Shown here: one piece after another, positions 1-9,237 of the stretch
How the letters are laid out: each line of letters opens with the position of its first letter
How positions within the stretch are numbered: position 1 is the first letter of the stretch
Origin: Undibacterium parvum
GTDB lineage: Bacteria > Pseudomonadota > Gammaproteobacteria > Burkholderiales > Burkholderiaceae_D
Direction: 5' to 3'
Assembly (NCBI RefSeq): GCF_003955735.1
Contig: NZ_CP034464.1
Location: forward strand, 1,302,001 to 1,366,000
Length of the DNA stretch: 64,000 nucleotides
Translations under genes and position numbers: made by a program
Notes under the pieces: model-generated
Database searches by the model: none
What the model saw: only the letters and a program-made list of their open reading frames with translations
What the model was told of the DNA's origin: nothing

Positions 1-172
1 GAGTTTTTCCGGTGCCGACTTCACCGGTAATTTTAATAAAGCCCTCGCCATTTCTGGCTGCTACCAAAAGCGTATTGAGCGCCTCTTGATAACTACGAAA
101 AGAAAAAAAATAGCCGGTATCCGGGGTAATGCTAAACGGCAGTTCGCGTATTCGAAAATGTGCCTTGTACAT
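1..172 (-). CDS. mshM: MSHA biogenesis ATPase MshM, N-terminal part (cut by window edge)
   Basis: Partial gene: 57 codons are readable from the ATG at 172-170 down to base 1. The protein opens MYKAHFRIRELPFSI, typical of the ExeA/MshM AAA ATPase family, and carries a Walker A P-loop GEVGTGKT at residues 50-57. In Vibrio-type MSHA systems MshM is a cytoplasmic/inner-membrane ATPase thought to help secretin assembly, as ExeA does. It starts 2 bases after the mshL stop codon, so it is the next gene of the same minus-strand operon. The rest of the protein lies outside the window, so its C-terminal domain cannot be judged. Confidence 0.85.
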   Translation of the reverse strand, partial: MYKAHFRIRELPFSITPDTGYFFSFRSYQEALNTLLVAARNGEGFIKITGEVGTGKT

Positions 173-174
173 CG

Positions 175-1893
175 TCACTGCTTCTCAAATCGACTCCGTG
201 GAGCCATGTTTTGTATCCGGTTTTGGCTCTCCAGCACATCCTGCTCCCAGGCGCCGTCACCTTGCACGATAATCGGTTTAATCAAGATCACCAATTCTCT
301 TTTTTGCGCAATCTGATTGGTATTACGGAACAATCCGCCCACCAAAGGCATTTCTCCCGCGCCCGGAATTTGCGATCTATCGTTGATATTCGATTGCCGC
401 ATCAAGCCACCAATCGCGACAATTTGCCCATCTTTGCCACGCACTACGCTATCGGTTTCAGAGACAGCACTCGATGCCAGTGGCAAGCTGATCACGCCGG
501 CACTGCCCGCGTCTACCGATTTATTGACGGTAGTCACCTTGCTCACCGTGGGATGGACATGCAAAATAATATTACCCGCCTCATCGATTTGCGGCGTGAC
601 GTCTAAGGCTACGCCAGAAAAGAAGGGCTGCACATCGACACTCACCGTCGGTGCGGTATTCCCTGAGCTACTCACAGTACCAGGCGTGGTGGTCAACTTG
701 GTGACAAAAAACTCATCAGTTCCTACCTTTAAAACCGCTTTTTGATTATTTAAAGTGGCAATGCGCGGACTCGACAAGACATGCACATTACCCTGAGACT
801 CTAGGAAAGAAATGAGCGCTGTGAAATTTGCGGTTTGAAAAGCCAGACCAAACAGCGAGCCCCCCGCTTTGGCGACGGCACCCAAAGCCACACCGGGAGT
901 TGCCGTTATTCCGGTATCGCTGGCAGTAATCGAAGTGGTACTCAAATTTGTTCCGGGAGAGACAAATCCGACTGAGCCACGCGCGCTCGAAGAGGAAGTC
1001 ATAGGCGCGAACGAGGCCCAATTAATCCCAGACTGGAATTGATCATTGAGTTCTACTTCGAGTATTTTCGCCTCAAGTATTACCTGACGGTCGACCGACA
1101 ATTGCGTTGCCTTCAAATATGCGATGACATTGCGCATCTCATCCGACATGGCGCGCACCACTACCACGCCAGACTGCGGGCTTATCACGACTTGGTGGCC
1201 TTCTTTACCGGCACCTGCCAGTAATTCCAGTGACATTTTGAGCTCTGACCAAAAATCATTATTGGTCGTCGTGCTGATCTTACTCGAGTTCAAAGATGGC
1301 GAAGTATTCGACGATTGCGAATTACTTTGCCCGGCTTGCCCGGTACTACCGCTAGAGGGCGATACCGAGTCAGACACGGACCCAGAACTGACGCGGATAT
1401 CAGAAGTCCCTTTGCGTATCGACGCCAGATAATTAATCTGAAACACGCGGGTTTGCAAACTCAGAGGCTTGATATAAATCCGGCTCCCCTCAACTTTATA
1501 TTCATAGCCATACAGTTCACGGATAGCATCGAGCGCTTCAAATAAAGTGACGTCTTTTAGGTTGGCAGAAATACTGCCCGTCACATCAGGATGCACCAGC
1601 ATGTTGTAACGCGTACCGGAAACGATGCCCATAAAAAATTGGGCTGCTGGTGCATTACTGAAACTCAGATTAAATCTTTCATCTAAGGGCTTGCGCACCG
1701 GCGGCAGATCCACCGTCAGCGGCGGCAGCAAAGAGGCAGAAACCACATCCGCCTCGGCGGGTTTAACTTTAGCCTGCGCCGCGGCCTTACTCATTTCTAG
1801 CTTGATCTGATCATAGGTTTCCTGGCGTGAAGCAGGCAGCGCACAGCCCAACATTATCGGAAATATAGCCAGTGATAGGAAGGTCTTATTCAT
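175..1893 (-). CDS. mshL: MSHA pilus secretin MshL
   Basis: A 572-residue outer-membrane secretin, the pore through which the MSHA pilus exits. The N-terminus is a lipoprotein signal with lipobox LGC and Cys17. Residues about 80-150 form a short STN/N-domain-like region (ANLKDVTLFEALDAI). A low-complexity Ser/Thr/Asn-rich stretch follows at about 170-215. The C-terminal half is the conserved secretin domain, with VLSSPRIATLNNQKA, an SG(V)ALDVTPQID-type strand and the VPLVGG-like motif read here as EMPLVGGLFRN. Its start overlaps the mshK stop by 8 bases and mshM follows after 2 bases, so translation is tightly coupled. Family and position in the msh order make the call secure. Confidence 0.93.
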   Translation of the reverse strand: MNKTFLSLAIFPIMLGCALPASRQETYDQIKLEMSKAAAQAKVKPAEADVVSASLLPPLTVDLPPVRKPLDERFNLSFSNAPAAQFFMGIVSGTRYNMLVHPDVTGSISANLKDVTLFEALDAIRELYGYEYKVEGSRIYIKPLSLQTRVFQINYLASIRKGTSDIRVSSGSVSDSVSPSSGSTGQAGQSNSQSSNTSPSLNSSKISTTTNNDFWSELKMSLELLAGAGKEGHQVVISPQSGVVVVRAMSDEMRNVIAYLKATQLSVDRQVILEAKILEVELNDQFQSGINWASFAPMTSSSSARGSVGFVSPGTNLSTTSITASDTGITATPGVALGAVAKAGGSLFGLAFQTANFTALISFLESQGNVHVLSSPRIATLNNQKAVLKVGTDEFFVTKLTTTPGTVSSSGNTAPTVSVDVQPFFSGVALDVTPQIDEAGNIILHVHPTVSKVTTVNKSVDAGSAGVISLPLASSAVSETDSVVRGKDGQIVAIGGLMRQSNINDRSQIPGAGEMPLVGGLFRNTNQIAQKRELVILIKPIIVQGDGAWEQDVLESQNRIQNMAPRSRFEKQ

Positions 1894-2302
1894 GCGTTTT
1901 GCCTTTATTGGCGGACGTTATCGTTCTCACGCCGGGAGTAGTCGGGCTCATGCGTTTATCAACACCAGGAAAAAGTTTCAAAGTCTGGGTCTCTTTAGGA
2001 TTTTGAGGATTGCGCAATACTACTTCGGTTTCTGACATGCGTATCAAAGTCAATTCGCCATACTTACCATTTAATTCCACCGCCTGCCCGCTGATGATCG
2101 CCACGCGGCGTTGCGGGGCAATCAAAATTGACTGTAAAACCGGACCAGCAAGCGTTTGCTCAGCGGCACTCTCGGGCATTACTAACTGCGGTGGGCGAGT
2201 TGGATCTGCCAAGCTTTGGGCGATAGCCACATCAGTTAGGATACTCATGGCGAGCGCCATGACAGTGGCGCTAAGCTTGCTGGTATTGTTAAACAAATTC
2301 AT
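1886..2302 (-). CDS. mshK: MSHA biogenesis protein MshK
   Basis: A small 138-residue protein with an N-terminal signal or anchor (MNLFNNTSKLSATVMALAMS) followed by DPTRPP, a motif typical of MshK/PilP-like periplasmic pilus proteins. The middle reads like a small PilP-type beta domain (SILIAPQRRVAIISGQAVEL, EVVLRNP). The start at 2302 is chosen because its ATG overlaps the mshJ stop as ATGA. A start 12 bases upstream (2314, MAQSMNLF) is possible and has an SD-like GGAAAAG in front. The likely role is linking the inner-membrane PilN/PilO-type platform to the MshL secretin. That role is inferred from PilP and from the operon context. Confidence 0.8.
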   Translation of the reverse strand: MNLFNNTSKLSATVMALAMSILTDVAIAQSLADPTRPPQLVMPESAAEQTLAGPVLQSILIAPQRRVAIISGQAVELNGKYGELTLIRMSETEVVLRNPQNPKETQTLKLFPGVDKRMSPTTPGVRTITSANKGKTHE

Positions 2303-3033
2303 AGATTGAGCCATTTCTTTTCCAGACTCAAGGTAAATATTTTCAGTTGCAGACGTGCCTGCGGATACTCTATGACGCTCAACTGCCCCTTGCTCCAATA
2401 AACACTTTCGGGCAAAGCTTCCAGCTCACGTAAATAACTCAAGAGCTCTAGGTAGCCACCTTGTACCACCAACTCCATCTCGTGTTTATACACGATACCG
2501 GTATCATTCAAGTCTTGAACTTGCGCATCCTTAGGCCGCGCAGTCTGGGGCGTCAGGTTGGACTTATCGATCTGAGCTGCTGTTGTAGCCACTTCATCGA
2601 GGGCATCGACCACATTCACCGCAGGCATGCTGTTTAAGGAAAGCAACTGCAAACTGCGATTGCGCTTCAAGAGATTTTCTAGCAGCGCCGCCATTTTTTC
2701 TGGCTGCACCAAATTTTTGTGGAGCTCCAGCAGATTACTGCTCATCTGCGCCAACTGGGTTTGTTTATCCTGCAAAATACGTTTAATTTCCAGATCAGGA
2801 TCTTGGTTTTTCATGACAATTCTTTGCGCAATTTCGGCTTGAATCGCTGCAATTTGCGCGCGCTGCGTTTTCATTTGATCTGCCAGCATTTTTTGCTTAC
2901 GGAACTGAGGATCGATGATGAAAGTGTTCACAATAAAAATAATTGCGACCGCAAGCACCGCCAACATGATGCCGCGCTCACGCAAACTCAGCGCATCAAT
3001 TTTTGCAGCGATCTGCGCCCATTGTTGTTTCAT
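2299..3033 (-). CDS. mshJ: MSHA biogenesis protein MshJ (PilO-like)
   Basis: A 244-residue bitopic inner-membrane protein. A short cytoplasmic tail is followed by one transmembrane helix at about residues 22-40 (IMLAVLAVAIIFIVNTF), a long heptad-like coiled coil at about 45-125 and a C-terminal ferredoxin-like region. This is the layout of PilO/GspM/MshJ alignment-complex proteins. It overlaps its neighbours on both sides by 4 bases (mshK downstream, the PilN-like gene upstream), so it belongs to a translationally coupled assembly-platform block. The gene name rests on architecture and order; sequence in this family is poorly conserved. Confidence 0.82.
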   Translation of the reverse strand: MKQQWAQIAAKIDALSLRERGIMLAVLAVAIIFIVNTFIIDPQFRKQKMLADQMKTQRAQIAAIQAEIAQRIVMKNQDPDLEIKRILQDKQTQLAQMSSNLLELHKNLVQPEKMAALLENLLKRNRSLQLLSLNSMPAVNVVDALDEVATTAAQIDKSNLTPQTARPKDAQVQDLNDTGIVYKHEMELVVQGGYLELLSYLRELEALPESVYWSKGQLSVIEYPQARLQLKIFTLSLEKKWLNL

Positions 3034-3710
3034 TTTAATTTCACTCCTGCCAGATCCGCTTTGTCTTGCGCGAAGGAAGAGCGTAAATCGAATTCCAAAT
3101 AAGCGGGTAGATGTTTGGCCTTACCCGGGTTTAATTGATCCGCAGCGCTTGCCTTGATCTCAATGGGCAATTCCATCTTCAATGCAGAAAAGCCCTTGCC
3201 TTGCATGACGCTCTCACGTTTGAGCTGGCTCACATACAAAGCCACTAGTTCAGGTTTTAAAGTGCGCCCTTGCAAGGCAATTTCACTCCCTCCGCCCAGA
3301 ATAGTGAAACCAGTCAACCATAGTCCACTAGGAATTTGGCGGGCGAAGGCGGTCATATACGAAGAATAGCCTTGCGTATTCCCAAAATCACGGTGCTGTA
3401 AGACATCGGTGATTTGCTGCTTGGCCTTAATCTCAGCCTCGGTCTTAGCCAACGCGGCTTCTAAGGAGGGATTTTTTTCTTGCCCAGAATTTTGAACGCG
3501 CAATACGCTGACCTGTGTTTCGACAGCGCGTAGTTGTGCACTGACCGTATCGGCGCTGCGCTGCAAATCACTCGCTTGCAAAGAAACATACAAGGCCACG
3601 CCCAGGGAGCCCAGCGTAATTAAGCCAAAAGACTGAAGTAAGGCGAGCGCCGATAAGGCTTTCTTGGTTTTTAAAAATATCGGGTTATACAGATTAATTT
3701 GCTGGCTCAT
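3030..3710 (-). CDS. PilN-like (MshI2) pilus assembly protein
   Basis: A 226-residue inner-membrane protein opening MSQQINLYNPIF, the conserved INLYxP start of PilN-family proteins. A transmembrane helix spans about residues 20-42, then a coiled coil and a periplasmic alpha/beta domain (SGLWLTGFTILGGGSEIALQ). PilN uses its cytoplasmic N-terminal motif to bind PilM, and here the upstream gene encodes the PilM-like MshI. In Vibrio msh loci the equivalent is sometimes called MshI2. It overlaps the genes on both sides by 4 bases. The periplasmic domain probably pairs with MshJ. Confidence 0.8.
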   Translation of the reverse strand: MSQQINLYNPIFLKTKKALSALALLQSFGLITLGSLGVALYVSLQASDLQRSADTVSAQLRAVETQVSVLRVQNSGQEKNPSLEAALAKTEAEIKAKQQITDVLQHRDFGNTQGYSSYMTAFARQIPSGLWLTGFTILGGGSEIALQGRTLKPELVALYVSQLKRESVMQGKGFSALKMELPIEIKASAADQLNPGKAKHLPAYLEFDLRSSFAQDKADLAGVKLK

Positions 3711-4657
3711 AATTCGACCTCTTCACGCCTTAATGCTGCGCCCAGTGTCAAAAAATAACTGTGCTGACGCCCGACATCCTCAAGCTCGGTAATTTTCGAA
3801 AAATCAAACACCGTCGCCAAATTAAGCAGCTCTACCGGCATATACATATTCGATGCCAAATAGGTTTGCAAGTCCGCCGCAACCGGCCCCATAGGCGCCA
3901 GCATCAATTTTGCAGTCGTGATGAAGCTATGTTGCCGATCAAAATTATCCAGCGAGCGCTGTAACTCTAGCGTAATGCGCTCAAAAGCCTGCATTTTTTT
4001 GTCTTCACCCTCAGTCTGAATTTGCAGTAATTTAATATCCAGTTTGCGCGAGAGATACAGCTCCGCGCCAAAGGTGAGTGTCAGCAATCCGCCTTGATCA
4101 TCGAAAGAAAGTAAGGCGACCCCACGTCCTTCAGGCTCTAATAAGGCAGAGATATTTCTTTGCGCCATCTCGGGAATATCGATGACGGCCAAGCCTAGCT
4201 TAGCATCCGCAAACCAGGTTTGGCGCTCCGCGATGAGCGTACTCTTGGCAGCCACGGCAAACTGTGAGTGGGTGCGGGCCGCGGCGTTTTTATCGCCAGG
4301 AACATTGAGCACATCGATGGTGGCATCATCGATGTGGTAATCGAGCAAGTCCTTGAGGCGCCAACGCATTGCGCTCTTCAACTCTTCGGCGGGGACATTT
4401 AAAGCCTCAAGCGAAAACAATTGATACTCTTCGCTTGCAAGCAATAAGCTACAGTGAAAATTTTTAGCGGGGGACTCTTTTGCCAAGCGCAGCAGTTTTT
4501 CCGACCAAGACTTATCGGCCTTGGGATAAAAAGAAACGAACTCGACCAGCGGCCGGCCAGTATCTTGGTGCGCCAGAGTCGCGGCATAGATACCCTCGGT
4601 ACTGAGCTTAATCGCCATTAAGCCGGTCAGTTTCTTTTTTTTCGAGAAAAATCTCAT
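3707..4657 (-). CDS. mshI: MSHA biogenesis protein MshI (PilM-like actin-fold protein)
   Basis: A 316-residue soluble protein of the PilM/MshI actin-like family. Visible features are a lysine-rich N-terminus (FFSKKKK), an actin-like first strand MAIKLSTEGIYAATL and a second lobe with RGVALLSFDDQGGLLTLTF. It probably forms the cytoplasmic ring of the pilus machine and binds the INLYNP tail of the next gene product. It is the first gene of the coupled I-N-J-K-L-M block and follows mshQ after 106 bases of A+T-rich DNA, enough for a secondary promoter. Start is the first ATG, with a weak AGG upstream. Confidence 0.83.
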   Translation of the reverse strand: MRFFSKKKKLTGLMAIKLSTEGIYAATLAHQDTGRPLVEFVSFYPKADKSWSEKLLRLAKESPAKNFHCSLLLASEEYQLFSLEALNVPAEELKSAMRWRLKDLLDYHIDDATIDVLNVPGDKNAAARTHSQFAVAAKSTLIAERQTWFADAKLGLAVIDIPEMAQRNISALLEPEGRGVALLSFDDQGGLLTLTFGAELYLSRKLDIKLLQIQTEGEDKKMQAFERITLELQRSLDNFDRQHSFITTAKLMLAPMGPVAADLQTYLASNMYMPVELLNLATVFDFSKITELEDVGRQHSYFLTLGAALRREEVEL

Positions 4658-4763
4658 GCACAGAACCTAATTATATGTCTTGCTTGACGTTAAGTTAATA
4701 TCACGCTGCTGTCAACCAATGATCGCGCGTATGTTGTCTAAAACGGTTATTCCTTAAAAATCT

Positions 4764-7700
4764 TCAATACAACTCACGTAAATAGATAAATTCATTGGCT
4801 TTTTTATAGATACCAAAAGTCGCCCTGGCAGTCGGATTTTGCAAGGCCGTTCCTGCACCTGTCCAGTGATATTGCAGCCATGGCCAAGTTAAGCCAAGCG
4901 CAGCTGAACCGGCTACCCCCAACGAGCTACATTGAGTGCCGCTAGGTGCAGCAAGGTTGAGCGTCACATCCGTCCAACCATTATTCCCGGTTCCCGGGGC
5001 ACTCAAGCTAATGCTCTGACCAGGACTTAGTCCAGTAAGGCTAAGCGCTGTTTCACATGCAGCTAAATTATTCGGCTTAGCGGCCGTCCCATCAGGAAAA
5101 CTCAAGGAAAAATTGCTGGCAGCGACGACACTGCAGGTATCCAAAGTATTGACGGCCCAAGCTGTGCCATTCCAGTATTCTAACTTCATAGGAACAGGCA
5201 ATTTAAGTCGTTCACTGCCATAGGCGCTGGAGAGTTTCAATCGACCGTGACGCATTTTAGTAGTCGCCACAATTTTTGCAGGGCAAGTCCCATTCGATCC
5301 GGAAGTATCCGAAATACAGTTTGTGTTGCTCGCATCCATGTCTCGGCTTTCAAGTACCACTTGCCCAGCTTCACTTAAGGCCACCACGCCTATCGCTAGC
5401 GCGTCATAGGGGCCATCAGTTGGCGTAGCACGGGAAAAATTGTTGACATTAAAAGCATAACTACCACCCAGCCAGACCGGACTGGTAGTTGGCAGACCCA
5501 AGCGACTACTGAGCGCAGTACCACTATTGGCATTCTCTGCCTGGGCAGTCACGCTGCCATTCACATAAACACCCGAGTAATTTTGCGTTCTACTATTGGA
5601 AGCATCGCGCGCTTCTATGCTGGCGTTTAGAGCGAAAGGTTGATCCATATAAATAAAACCTCCGGCAACACAAGTAGCTGGACTTGCGGCCAGACCTGAG
5701 CTTGCAAGTGTGAAGTGATGCGGGATAAAGCGACCAAAGTAAGGTGTCGCTGCCACATTGCCGAATCTGCAGCCGTATCGCCCACCAACCAAAACATTTG
5801 ACGCGTCATTGGTGCAATCACCATTCATCGAATCACCGGATGAAGTGGTAAAACTATCGTCATACACAGCTTGTGCCTGGAAGCGAAAATATCCGACTTC
5901 GTTATAGGTAAAAGCATTGCCGGTCGCACCATTACCGTTGATCGCTGCAGCTGCATTTGAAAAAATCCCTGCGATGGTGCCAGTTCCAGGCGCTGGCCGC
6001 CCATTCGAAGGCGGTCCGCCGACTAAGGGTACGCCTGAAGCAAGCCATTCGATTAGACCTGGATTAATCTTGGGAAGGCCATCATAACCAACAATACTAG
6101 TGTCGGCGACAAGATCAAAAGGCAGCCCGGCTTTTAGTGTGGGCGTAGCGCTGGGATTAATACCGAACCCATCGGCCTTCGCGGTGGTAGAACTTATTGC
6201 AGTAAAAGATTTTGGCCTGACGCTGAAGTCATCGGAAGAGCAGCCCGATACTGCAGGAACGATACTCGTATCGGTCACGCGGCAACGTAATTTTCGATAT
6301 GCCTTGGTTAAATTTATATTCGTAGTCAGGGCCTTGCGGCCCAAATCAGTTCCGGCAAAACTAATCTGTTGGGTCGACACGGGGGACGACAGGGCATTAC
6401 AAGCTAAGGCTGGCGTAGCACTATCATCGAACAACTCTACCGTCACATTCGATCCGGTATAAGTGGTGGCTACTGCGCCTGTCGATTGTAGAGCGAGCAC
6501 ATCAAATTTAAAGTCCGTACCTACTAGTTTTGTGTACAGCGGATTGCGCAAATTCACGGCAGGCGACGGAGATTGGATATTATAAGTAGTCGCAGTCTCC
6601 TGACATTCAAAATTGGCGACGCACGGTGTATTGGTGATCGTCAAGATACAGCTGGTGGCAATATTGCCGTTCGAGCATTTAGTCCCATTGAGCGGCGGGG
6701 TACCACTAATATTCGTGGCACTTAAAGTATACACACCAGCGCCACTACCCTTCAAAACAACATCCGCGCTTGCTCCTGCACTGCCTATCGAAAAACTAGC
6801 CGGTGTCACAGTTACCGCAGGAGCTGCGGGCGTCACAGCCAAGTTGCCGGTTATTGTACCTGTACTGACGATATTGTCAGGCGCACAGGGTACGCCTGCC
6901 GTAGTACAAGCAATTACCTTGACTGTTTCTGGGCATAAACTGGCGCTGCCGTCATGTACGATTTCTATATGATCATAAGCTGGCACCACCGTGGTACCGA
7001 TCACAAAATCATAGCTAAAACTGTAAGTTCCTGGTGCGATAAAATCAAAGGTCGCGCCTATGCCCGTGTCTTTATAAGTGGTTGCCAGGACATTACTAAA
7101 TGGAGCGAATTGGGGCACTGCGCAATTATCTCCACCTGCCACATAAAATGATTGCCAACCCGTCGCACAATAACTGGAAAATGTCATGCCGCTGCGTTCA
7201 CGAAAAGACTCTACCACGGTCACACCAGCAGGCAAGGACGAACTGGATGGACACGAGGCCCCGGTGGGTTTGTAAGTTCCTACCACCAATTTACCATTGG
7301 CATCTACATACTTGATGCCACAGCCATTGTCAGACCCACCCAAAAATGTATCAAATACGTGGAAATAACGTATGGGATTAAATGCACTGACAGGAACACT
7401 GGCTGGGATAGTGAGCGTTACATCTGCAGTCAAAAAATCTAAAGGCCTAGTGTATTTCCATGCTATCGATACTTGTATGCCACCGACCACGCCAAGGCTG
7501 CTGGTCGCTACCTGCTGCACGCCTGAACTCACTGGATTAGCTGGACTAGTGGCGCTGATCGTGTATGAGCTAAACATACCGCCGTTAGGAGTATAACCAC
7601 TGCCCACGTTATGCGATGGCCCATACACCCAGCCATTCGAACGTATAAATACGCCGTTATCCAAACTGGCGCTAGGAGGAATAGTGCCGGAGGGATAGAC

Positions 7701-7898
7701 CTGTCCGGAATTATCTAGACGCCGGACCTGCATATGTGTCGTATCTTCGATATAAAAATGTAGTCCATTCGTTGCGGAGTTACCGCCAGTGCTGTTAAAT
7801 TCGATCACAGCCGCAGATACCTGCAGCGAGAACACTTGCAGCATTAACAGCAGCAAGATCGAAACGCCAAGTTTAAATTTATGCAAAAGAATTTTCAT
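4764..7898 (-). CDS. mshQ: MshQ-like large secreted adhesin-like protein (DUF6701)
   Basis: A 1044-residue protein with a Sec signal peptide (hydrophobic core SILLLLMLQVFSLQV, cleavage near VSA-AV). The C-terminal half, from about residue 430, resembles the DUF6701 region of MshQ: repeated beta-rich stretches, paired cysteines and motifs such as GRFIPHHFTL, ARDASN and LKLSSAYGSERL. The first 330 residues are unlike the LamG-type N-terminus often seen in MshQ and include FDTFLGGSDNGCGIKYVD. In MSHA systems MshQ is thought to sit at the pilus tip or cell surface. It follows mshP by 26 bases. Expect a Thr/Ser/Ala-rich disulfide-bonded extracellular protein; its ligand is unknown. Confidence 0.8.
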   Translation of the reverse strand: MKILLHKFKLGVSILLLLMLQVFSLQVSAAVIEFNSTGGNSATNGLHFYIEDTTHMQVRRLDNSGQVYPSGTIPPSASLDNGVFIRSNGWVYGPSHNVGSGYTPNGGMFSSYTISATSPANPVSSGVQQVATSSLGVVGGIQVSIAWKYTRPLDFLTADVTLTIPASVPVSAFNPIRYFHVFDTFLGGSDNGCGIKYVDANGKLVVGTYKPTGASCPSSSSLPAGVTVVESFRERSGMTFSSYCATGWQSFYVAGGDNCAVPQFAPFSNVLATTYKDTGIGATFDFIAPGTYSFSYDFVIGTTVVPAYDHIEIVHDGSASLCPETVKVIACTTAGVPCAPDNIVSTGTITGNLAVTPAAPAVTVTPASFSIGSAGASADVVLKGSGAGVYTLSATNISGTPPLNGTKCSNGNIATSCILTITNTPCVANFECQETATTYNIQSPSPAVNLRNPLYTKLVGTDFKFDVLALQSTGAVATTYTGSNVTVELFDDSATPALACNALSSPVSTQQISFAGTDLGRKALTTNINLTKAYRKLRCRVTDTSIVPAVSGCSSDDFSVRPKSFTAISSTTAKADGFGINPSATPTLKAGLPFDLVADTSIVGYDGLPKINPGLIEWLASGVPLVGGPPSNGRPAPGTGTIAGIFSNAAAAINGNGATGNAFTYNEVGYFRFQAQAVYDDSFTTSSGDSMNGDCTNDASNVLVGGRYGCRFGNVAATPYFGRFIPHHFTLASSGLAASPATCVAGGFIYMDQPFALNASIEARDASNSRTQNYSGVYVNGSVTAQAENANSGTALSSRLGLPTTSPVWLGGSYAFNVNNFSRATPTDGPYDALAIGVVALSEAGQVVLESRDMDASNTNCISDTSGSNGTCPAKIVATTKMRHGRLKLSSAYGSERLKLPVPMKLEYWNGTAWAVNTLDTCSVVAASNFSLSFPDGTAAKPNNLAACETALSLTGLSPGQSISLSAPGTGNNGWTDVTLNLAAPSGTQCSSLGVAGSAALGLTWPWLQYHWTGAGTALQNPTARATFGIYKKANEFIYLRELY

Positions 7899-7924
7899 TG
7901 TTTAATTTAATAACCCGACATAAT

Positions 7925-8416
7925 TCAACAGGTTCCGCCCAAGGGACTTGGTGCAATACCGATACGACAAACATTAATACTCGCACTCATACTGCGCGAG
8001 ATAAAATTCGGGCTAGGAAAGGTCCCAAAAACTGCAGTTGAAGTGAGTTGGTAGACTCTGACCGTATTTCCCGCCTCTATGAAATCTGAGCTTGAGCAGA
8101 TCACGGTGACTGTAAAGTCCTTCAGCGCTCCGCCCAAGGCGGGCAGCACTTTAGATCCTATACAAGTATATATAGTTGCCGATGTCAGTGTTTGATAAGC
8201 GCCCCACTCTATTCCGGCTTTGGCGGCTTGATAGGCTTTACTGCCCTGTAAATCCTGGGTCGATGTGGTTTGTTGCATGGTAGAGATCGACAACATAAAC
8301 ACGCCTAAGGCGGACATAATTACCAGCAAGAAAATTGCAGCGACCAGAGAAAAGCCACGCGCGCGCTGCTTCAATCTAAATTTGATGATGGATGGTTTAG
8401 GGCACATTATTGACAT
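7925..8416 (-). CDS. mshP: MSHA minor pilin-like protein MshP
   Basis: A 163-residue pilin-like protein. After a basic leader comes the cleavage-type motif RGFSLVAAIFLLV and a hydrophobic helix, then a short cysteine-containing periplasmic domain. Position +5 of the mature protein is alanine instead of the usual glutamate. This is typical of GspK/PilX/MshP minor pilins that cap the pilus tip. The start at 8416 has AGAGG just upstream; an ATG at 8407 is also possible. Either start overlaps the end of mshO. It forms the minor-pilin block C-D-O-P with its neighbours. Confidence 0.8.
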   Translation of the reverse strand: MSIMCPKPSIIKFRLKQRARGFSLVAAIFLLVIMSALGVFMLSISTMQQTTSTQDLQGSKAYQAAKAGIEWGAYQTLTSATIYTCIGSKVLPALGGALKDFTVTVICSSSDFIEAGNTVRVYQLTSTAVFGTFPSPNFISRSMSASINVCRIGIAPSPLGGTC

Positions 8417-9236
8417 GCACCTCTTGATACAAATTGACCGTCTCATTGTTTTTGCTGATTGCCAAGCGTATCGAAATCAAACCACTGCGTTCGGTAACTC
8501 CGCTGCTATAGGCGAACTCACAGGCGCTGATATTTTGCGCCAGTATCGGCGTACCGATTGGTGTTGCCGGGCACAGAATCGGATCCGCACTATTCAGACC
8601 ATAGGCCGAGGCGCGTACTAAGCTACCGGTACCGTTACCAGTCGTCGCATCGATGCCCAAAGTACCAGTGCAAACATACGCCACCGCTTTCTCGGTGCCC
8701 GACACAACATGAAAGCGATTACCTGGCGAAGCAAAAAGAAACTGCTTGCTAGCTATATTAATCAAACTGGCAGTGGCGCTGGTGACTAGAGCCACGTTAT
8801 CCATGTTGTAAGCATCAGCACCTTTTATCCCAAGATTGTAGATAACGATCAAATCTCCGGCTAGTGGTGCGGCGCTCAGGGGCCCCAACACATCAAATTT
8901 ATCCAGCGCCACGGCCGTATCGAACACATTGCCGCCGCCACTAGCATCGACATCGGCACGATAACGCCCGCCATTTTTGGTCGGCAAAAATTCCATGCAT
9001 CGATTAGACGGCAGACGTATGCTATTTGGTAAAGCTAGATGCAGATCACGCGACATCCGTCGCACTGCAGTATCGGCAATATCGCTAAGCTCGGTACGGC
9101 GCGCCAGATCCCTATAGCCGTCGATAGGCTTGCGTAAAAACACCGCGACGCCTGCTGCCAATACCGCGGTGATCGTCATGACCATGATCGCTTCGATCAA
9201 AGTGAAGCCCGCTTGCTTAGGCGTCCAATTATTCAT
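8397..9236 (-). CDS. mshO: MSHA minor pilin MshO
   Basis: A 279-residue type IV pilin-like protein with a class III leader KQAG-FTLIE at about residues 8-14 and a long hydrophobic N-terminal helix (IMVMTITAVLAAGVAVF). The extended periplasmic domain contains the MshO/GspJ-like segments ADTAVRRMSRDLHLALPNS and SNRCMEFLPTKNGGRYR. MshO and MshD are predicted to form the priming minor-pilin complex. It starts 1 base after the mshD stop and overlaps mshP. Length and order agree with Vibrio-type msh operons. Confidence 0.88.
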   Translation of the reverse strand: MNNWTPKQAGFTLIEAIMVMTITAVLAAGVAVFLRKPIDGYRDLARRTELSDIADTAVRRMSRDLHLALPNSIRLPSNRCMEFLPTKNGGRYRADVDASGGGNVFDTAVALDKFDVLGPLSAAPLAGDLIVIYNLGIKGADAYNMDNVALVTSATASLINIASKQFLFASPGNRFHVVSGTEKAVAYVCTGTLGIDATTGNGTGSLVRASAYGLNSADPILCPATPIGTPILAQNISACEFAYSSGVTERSGLISIRLAISKNNETVNLYQEVHVNNVP

Positions 9237-9237
9237 A

